Origin: Nitrospirota bacterium
GTDB lineage: Bacteria; Nitrospirota; Nitrospiria; Nitrospirales; Nitrospiraceae
Assembly (NCBI GenBank): GCA_040755395.1
Contig: JBFMAX010000008.1
Span: 86,707 to 150,706 of the forward strand
DNA: 64,000 nt
Reading direction: 5' to 3'
The notes beneath the pieces were generated by a model. It did not search any database and was not told where the DNA came from. It was given only the letters and a program-made list of their open reading frames with translations. The translations under genes were made by a program, and so were the position numbers. This document shows, in pieces, positions 61,301 to 64,000 of this stretch; the stretch's first letter is position 1; each line of letters begins with the position of its first letter.

Positions 61301-63166
61301 GTGACCGGGCTTGCCCTGCGGCGGCAACTGCATCGCGACCCAGTCCTGGATGTTGATCACCGCGGGGTTCGATTTCCAGTTGCTCTTGCCCTTGTCGACG
61401 ATCTGGAACGTCTTCCCGTACCAATCGACCGTCGTACCGATCAGCTTGTCCGACGGCACGCCGACCAGCATGCGTCCCTTGCGGTCGGGCAACTCCCGCA
61501 GATCCGGCATCGTGTCATTCCGGTACTCGCCCACCTGCAGGGTGTTGTACACCCGCCAATACCCCCACATGCCGGCCACATAGTGATGCGCCACGTGGCA
61601 GTGGAAGAGGAAATCACCCGCCAACTGCTGGCAGAGACCGGACCCGCACTCCGTCTCGAGATCCAGCGCCTCGGAGGGCCCGATCACTTCGACGTCCACG
61701 CGGTCCGTCTTGTGCCGGATCACCGGATACTTCACCGGCCCATTCACCGCCGTGGCCCACAGGGGCATGTCGTCGATCGCCCGCGGGCTCCGCGGCCACC
61801 GGATGGAGCCGCCGTGCGGGTGATGAGAGTGGAACACTTCCGAGCCGCCGTGCACGAGCCGGAACTTGGCCGGATCCCCGATGTAGGACCGCGGAATCGT
61901 CGGGGCGGCGTCGCCGAAGGTATAGGAGCTGTACCCCATCGACTCGTCCTCGAACCCGAAGTACTCGTGCTGCACGTGCATGTTATTGATGCCGAACGGC
62001 TCGCTGCGATAGTTGATCGCGCGGCCGCCCGGCCGATAGGCGTCCGTCAGCGGATCGCGCTGCGGCAGGAAGTCGCCCTTCTTATTGACCGGACGGAACG
62101 CCTCGTCGCCGACCTCGTGGTAGATCAGCACAAACTCGCGGAAGTCCGGCCCCGTGCCGTTCTTAATCATGACTTGCCAGCCGCTCTTGGCCGGAGTGGG
62201 GTCACCTGCTCCCAGAGGTTCGAGGTATTCGGACCCCTTGGGCTCCACCACGAACACACCGAACAGCCCCATCACCGTCAGCTCGCGATCGTTGGCGTAG
62301 GTATGGAACTGCCGCCCGCCTTCCTGCGTGTTCGGATGGATGTACCATTCAAAATCCTGGCTCTTGCTTTCGGGGACGATGGAGTCCGGATTCGTCGTGG
62401 TCGCCGGCTTGCCGGTGGCGCTGACCACCATGCTGGAGCCGTGAATGTGCAGGCTCACGTCCTCGCCGCCTTCCAGCTTGTTCTGCAGTTTGATTTTGAC
62501 GCAGTCGCCCTGGTTGGCGCGAATCACGAGCGGCTGAATCCACTGCGCTTGAACACCCGGCAGCACCGCGCCGGGATCATAGCCTTCTTTCTCCCGCGCC
62601 TCCTTGTTCTTGGCCTCCTCCTCGCGAACCTTGTCGATATTCTCGGTCAGCACGTACATGTAGCCGGGATAAAAATCCAGCCACTGGTTGAGCGTGATTT
62701 CGACGTTGATTGCGGAGATATCGTAGGACTTCACCGGCGCGGTGGCGGGGCATTTGCCGTTCGTCGTCGTCGAAACCGGCTCGACACGCGGGTCCGACAC
62801 CAGCATCAAATCCTGTCCGCCGGCGCCGTACTGGTGCATCATCGACATGTTGTTGTACATGCCGGTATTGACCTGCTGCAGTTGCGGATCATGGGCCATG
62901 TGCTCCATGATGCGCTGGTGCTGTTGCTCCACCATCGCGGCACGATCGGGCCTGCCGACGATCGTGTCCTCGACGATGGTTTGCCCTTTTAGCTTCTCGG
63001 CCCAATCCGGCGTCTGGTGGGCCATGGCGGTGTGCTGCGCCGCGGCATGGCCCTCGTGGGACGAGGTCTCAGCCGATACAGCCGACGGGAGCCACAGCAA
63101 CACTCCCGCCGCCGCCACGCTGAGCACACGGCTTAAAAAATGAAACTGTACCTTCTGGTGATGCAT
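58301..63166 (-). CDS. giant multicopper oxidase, MofA/MnxG-like
   Basis: 1621 residues from the ATG at 63166 (GAAGGAGG box); an open extension upstream contains the promoter. Signal peptide (about 1-31), His-rich linker, then about six cupredoxin domains. Copper motifs seen, in order: HIHGSS (about 240), FHSHHPHGGS (about 447), FHCHVAHHYVAGM (about 520), THWHFLQFDNQASDG (about 822) and FWHDHAFGATTWPHGG (about 954). The HxxHPH and HCH-x3-H-x4-GM pair, which normally comes last, precedes the HWH/HDH pair. The C-terminal third keeps the fold but lacks ligands. Relatives include putative Mn(II) oxidases and large MCOs of unknown substrate. Own promoter and terminator. Confidence 0.88.
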   Translation of the reverse strand: MHHQKVQFHFLSRVLSVAAAGVLLWLPSAVSAETSSHEGHAAAQHTAMAHQTPDWAEKLKGQTIVEDTIVGRPDRAAMVEQQHQRIMEHMAHDPQLQQVNTGMYNNMSMMHQYGAGGQDLMLVSDPRVEPVSTTTNGKCPATAPVKSYDISAINVEITLNQWLDFYPGYMYVLTENIDKVREEEAKNKEAREKEGYDPGAVLPGVQAQWIQPLVIRANQGDCVKIKLQNKLEGGEDVSLHIHGSSMVVSATGKPATTTNPDSIVPESKSQDFEWYIHPNTQEGGRQFHTYANDRELTVMGLFGVFVVEPKGSEYLEPLGAGDPTPAKSGWQVMIKNGTGPDFREFVLIYHEVGDEAFRPVNKKGDFLPQRDPLTDAYRPGGRAINYRSEPFGINNMHVQHEYFGFEDESMGYSSYTFGDAAPTIPRSYIGDPAKFRLVHGGSEVFHSHHPHGGSIRWPRSPRAIDDMPLWATAVNGPVKYPVIRHKTDRVDVEVIGPSEALDLETECGSGLCQQLAGDFLFHCHVAHHYVAGMWGYWRVYNTLQVGEYRNDTMPDLRELPDRKGRMLVGVPSDKLIGTTVDWYGKTFQIVDKGKSNWKSNPAVINIQDWVAMQLPPQGKPGHKDDEVGQIKSYDATVLDWVWEGTRAMSEKESTIDNPKYKSTHPGKRHPILFEPRTGKVAWPHLTPHFGKRVMFSPNHVGAPWLEMIRRDADGEESLDQALPGENGRWSLCPENAGRKSYNVHFIKLPIKIAKAQGKEPPVVDPNGLIFVLHEEEAAIRANDDLKYPLVVRGNIYDCVDWTLTSEWEDDDYTNFQSSKINTHWHFLQFDNQASDGVITGFSYEQSVRPFTMLEKKNKKGLPAPMNTVLTAPAKKGAKTITVKNAAQYHPNTLILVGADNVKGNEVARIKGIKGNTITLTKGLKNDHPANDIITVEFVRQRFWVDADVGTVFWHDHAFGATTWPHGGFGTFIAEPVGSTYHDPKTGKEIRSGPVADIHTIEPVGHGVNGSFRELMVQVHDTVPHTVNIVTAGNPPGQPVEVALEAGKTVSFMMPEKIYMTPMPFLNGGTHTTGSGLNFRAGPIAQRLASNPEPSQIFNSAIHGDPYTPLLRAYVGDTMVFRLLHTLMNETMTWTVSGHTFLTERYAGDANRKNSIHIGIAERYDLVVPQAGGPRLQPGDYIHFNGRSSKFSEGAWGILRVYDKEQPDLKKLPAGYSGKNQIPKPLPVCPADAPVKTFNVVAMDYPSMKFNPKAPEAIEVDFERKILITNPDAKIYALEEEVSKVAEGLQPMPLTLRVNVGDCVKINLKNKLKASRASFSAIGLAFDPKDSLGANVGNNPGDQTIAPGEARTYTYYADPFIGETTSLVWDWGNVMLNPRNGLFGAIIVGPKGSKYRDPKTGADISLKNAWAADVIIDRTVPGNETRPNYRDVALFFQDEDNIIGTSFMPYVQNVAGLVGVNYRSEPYKYREEAGCSLGRIFQPCTADKPEDPATPIIEAHAGDPVRIHILGASNEQNGMFSVEKHEWPIEPYMRGADMISVVEFSGSEVLDAFIPSAGGPYRLAGDYVYSNQRLPYSQSGQWGYLRVLPAGDQRLLPLAGAAPGVKKAETETPAQAIPVASK

Positions 63167-63305
63167 GGACCGGCCTCCTTCGAAAATGGAATTACAACGA
63201 ACGATGATGGTCACACGGTAACATCGCTCAGACTGGTGGGCTGTAGAAGATCCTCTTCGACATGCACGATAAACTGACAGGATAGCATCGCCTTGCGAGA
63301 GTGCT

Positions 63306-63334
63306 AAGATACTCAGCGCGCTTTGCGCTGTCAA
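63306..63334 (-). promoter_or_regulatory. sigma-70 promoter of the multicopper oxidase
   Basis: Minus strand: perfect TTGACA (63334-63329), 17-base spacer, TATCTT (63311-63306); leader about 130 bases. Confidence 0.65.
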
Positions 63335-63581
63335 CCCCGAAAAACTGAACGGTAGGGGTTCTCCGCGATCAACATTGTGGTGATGCAAGCATCGGGGATC
63401 ATCCAGCAGAACAGAAGGACGAGGTGGAAAGAGAAGAGCTATGGCGGTAGCAGCAAAACGTCGAAGACACGGTCACTTAGAGGCTAAGCCAACGGTCCAT
63501 AAAAGAGACTTCTTTGATTCTTGTGTTTGGACGCCGACCAGATGGCTCGACGACCTGCCTCGGAGGTTGTTTCTATAAATC
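63335..63581. other. intergenic stretch without recognised features
   Basis: Between the oxidase promoter and the last, partial gene. Only short unsupported frames are open here; I see no RNA gene, repeat or clear terminator. Confidence 0.5.
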
Positions 63582-64000
63582 TCAGTGCTTATTGTGAGTG
63601 ACGAACTCTCTGTCAGGTTGATTCTCGGACAGCGACGCTTCTGGTAGGTGCGAGGCACTTACTACATGGTTGACAGGAGGCAGGGTAGCTCGAACCCGTC
63701 GACTGAATAGGACCAGGGCGACCAGCACCAGGCTCCCCCCGACCAGGAGGAGGCTGCTCCGCCGGGTCGTGCGCGCCCCGTCCTCGTACATCGCACCGGC
63801 CACCTGGGCCACGACTTCCAACAACTGATCCAGGGCGACGCTGACCTGGATCAACGTGATGCCGGCCTGGGCTGAGGCGTGCTGCTCGGCCTGGTCCTGC
63901 CACGCGGCGGCCTCCTCCGGGCGGGTCGCGGCCCACCGGTGCCGCACCAACCGGATCGTCTCGTCGGCGTCGGCGAAGTAGGCGGCCACGCCGGCCCGCA
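63582..64000 (-). CDS. C-terminal part of an unknown protein, cut by the window edge
   Basis: The frame is open to the window end, so the start is probably outside; a GTG at 63989 is the only visible start. The visible 135-plus residues are helical and Ala/Glu/Arg-rich (RPEEAAAWQDQAEQHASAQA), with a membrane helix near SLLLVGGSLVLVALVLF and a polar tail. This looks like the C-terminal anchor of a larger periplasmic protein, of the kind seen in membrane-bound multihaem cytochromes, but no haem site is visible. Function unknown. Confidence 0.5.
   Translation of the reverse strand, partial: RAGVAAYFADADETIRLVRHRWAATRPEEAAAWQDQAEQHASAQAGITLIQVSVALDQLLEVVAQVAGAMYEDGARTTRRSSLLLVGGSLVLVALVLFSRRVRATLPPVNHVVSASHLPEASLSENQPDREFVTHNKH

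Noticed and set aside
58595..62992. 1465-codon open frame on the plus strand opposite the multicopper oxidase
   Set aside because: Arg/His/Val-rich, no ribosome site or family resemblance; it mirrors a GC-rich coding gene with many clear copper motifs.
63473..63658. 61-codon minus-strand frame
   Set aside because: Low-complexity Ser/Arg/Leu content, overlaps the partial gene, no ribosome site.
1..64000. NXR alpha and beta subunit genes, tatC, cydB, proteasome genes
   Set aside because: Looked for because of the neighbours; no frame shows molybdopterin oxidoreductase, NarH-type FeS, TatC, CydB or proteasome signatures.

Overview
The window looks like a chromosomal segment of a nitrite-oxidising Nitrospira-type bacterium. 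This is an inference from gene content: a UBact-type ubiquitin-like protein, nitrite oxidoreductase gamma-like (ethylbenzene-dehydrogenase-type haem b) proteins, two cytochrome bd-like oxidase subunits of the kind known from Nitrospira, many c-type cytochromes and a K+-independent proton pyrophosphatase. Almost every gene is on the minus strand. I see no tRNA, rRNA, CRISPR array, insertion sequence or prophage. Layout: 0.1-10 kb holds housekeeping and stress genes (flavodoxin-like protein, small zinc ribbon, DUF192 protein, MscS-type channel with a cyclic-nucleotide domain, rel, recJ, the orphan ubiquitin-like gene, hppA). 10.3-24.2 kb is a respiratory region read leftward: a HELTH-motif protein, a four-cluster ferredoxin, a TorD-type chaperone, an NxrC-like protein with a strong terminator, then a radical SAM enzyme, a membrane protein, a TPR protein, TatA, an NHL propeller, a second NxrC-like protein, a PDZ protein and two five-haem cytochromes. 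Tat export, a molybdoenzyme-type chaperone and gamma-like subunits together imply a nitrite oxidoreductase-type enzyme whose alpha and beta subunits are encoded elsewhere. 24.4-37.9 kb holds a WD40 protein, a multi-PAS sensor kinase with a sigma-54 response regulator, then secF-secD-yajC-tgt, argS, a glycosyltransferase and mobA. 38-53.4 kb is the terminal-oxidase region. Oxidase module 1 has a tiny membrane protein, a bd-like core subunit, two membrane cytochromes c and a dihaem c / haem b fusion anchored by a C-terminal helix. A divergent area between the modules holds further tiny single-helix proteins that automatic gene callers would miss. Oxidase module 2 has a second bd-like core, two formylglycine-generating-enzyme-like proteins that lack the catalytic cysteines, a PCP_red-domain protein and a DUF420-like membrane protein. 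53.5-63.2 kb is a copper region: three exported proteins with amicyanin-like C-x2-H-x2-M loops, a HEAT-repeat protein and a 1621-residue multicopper oxidase whose copper motifs are in permuted order. The window ends inside a gene of unknown function. Working model (inference): electrons from a periplasmic nitrite oxidoreductase reach bd-like oxidases through haem c and haem b proteins encoded beside them, while the copper cluster is a separate periplasmic oxidation system, possibly acting on Mn(II) or another metal.
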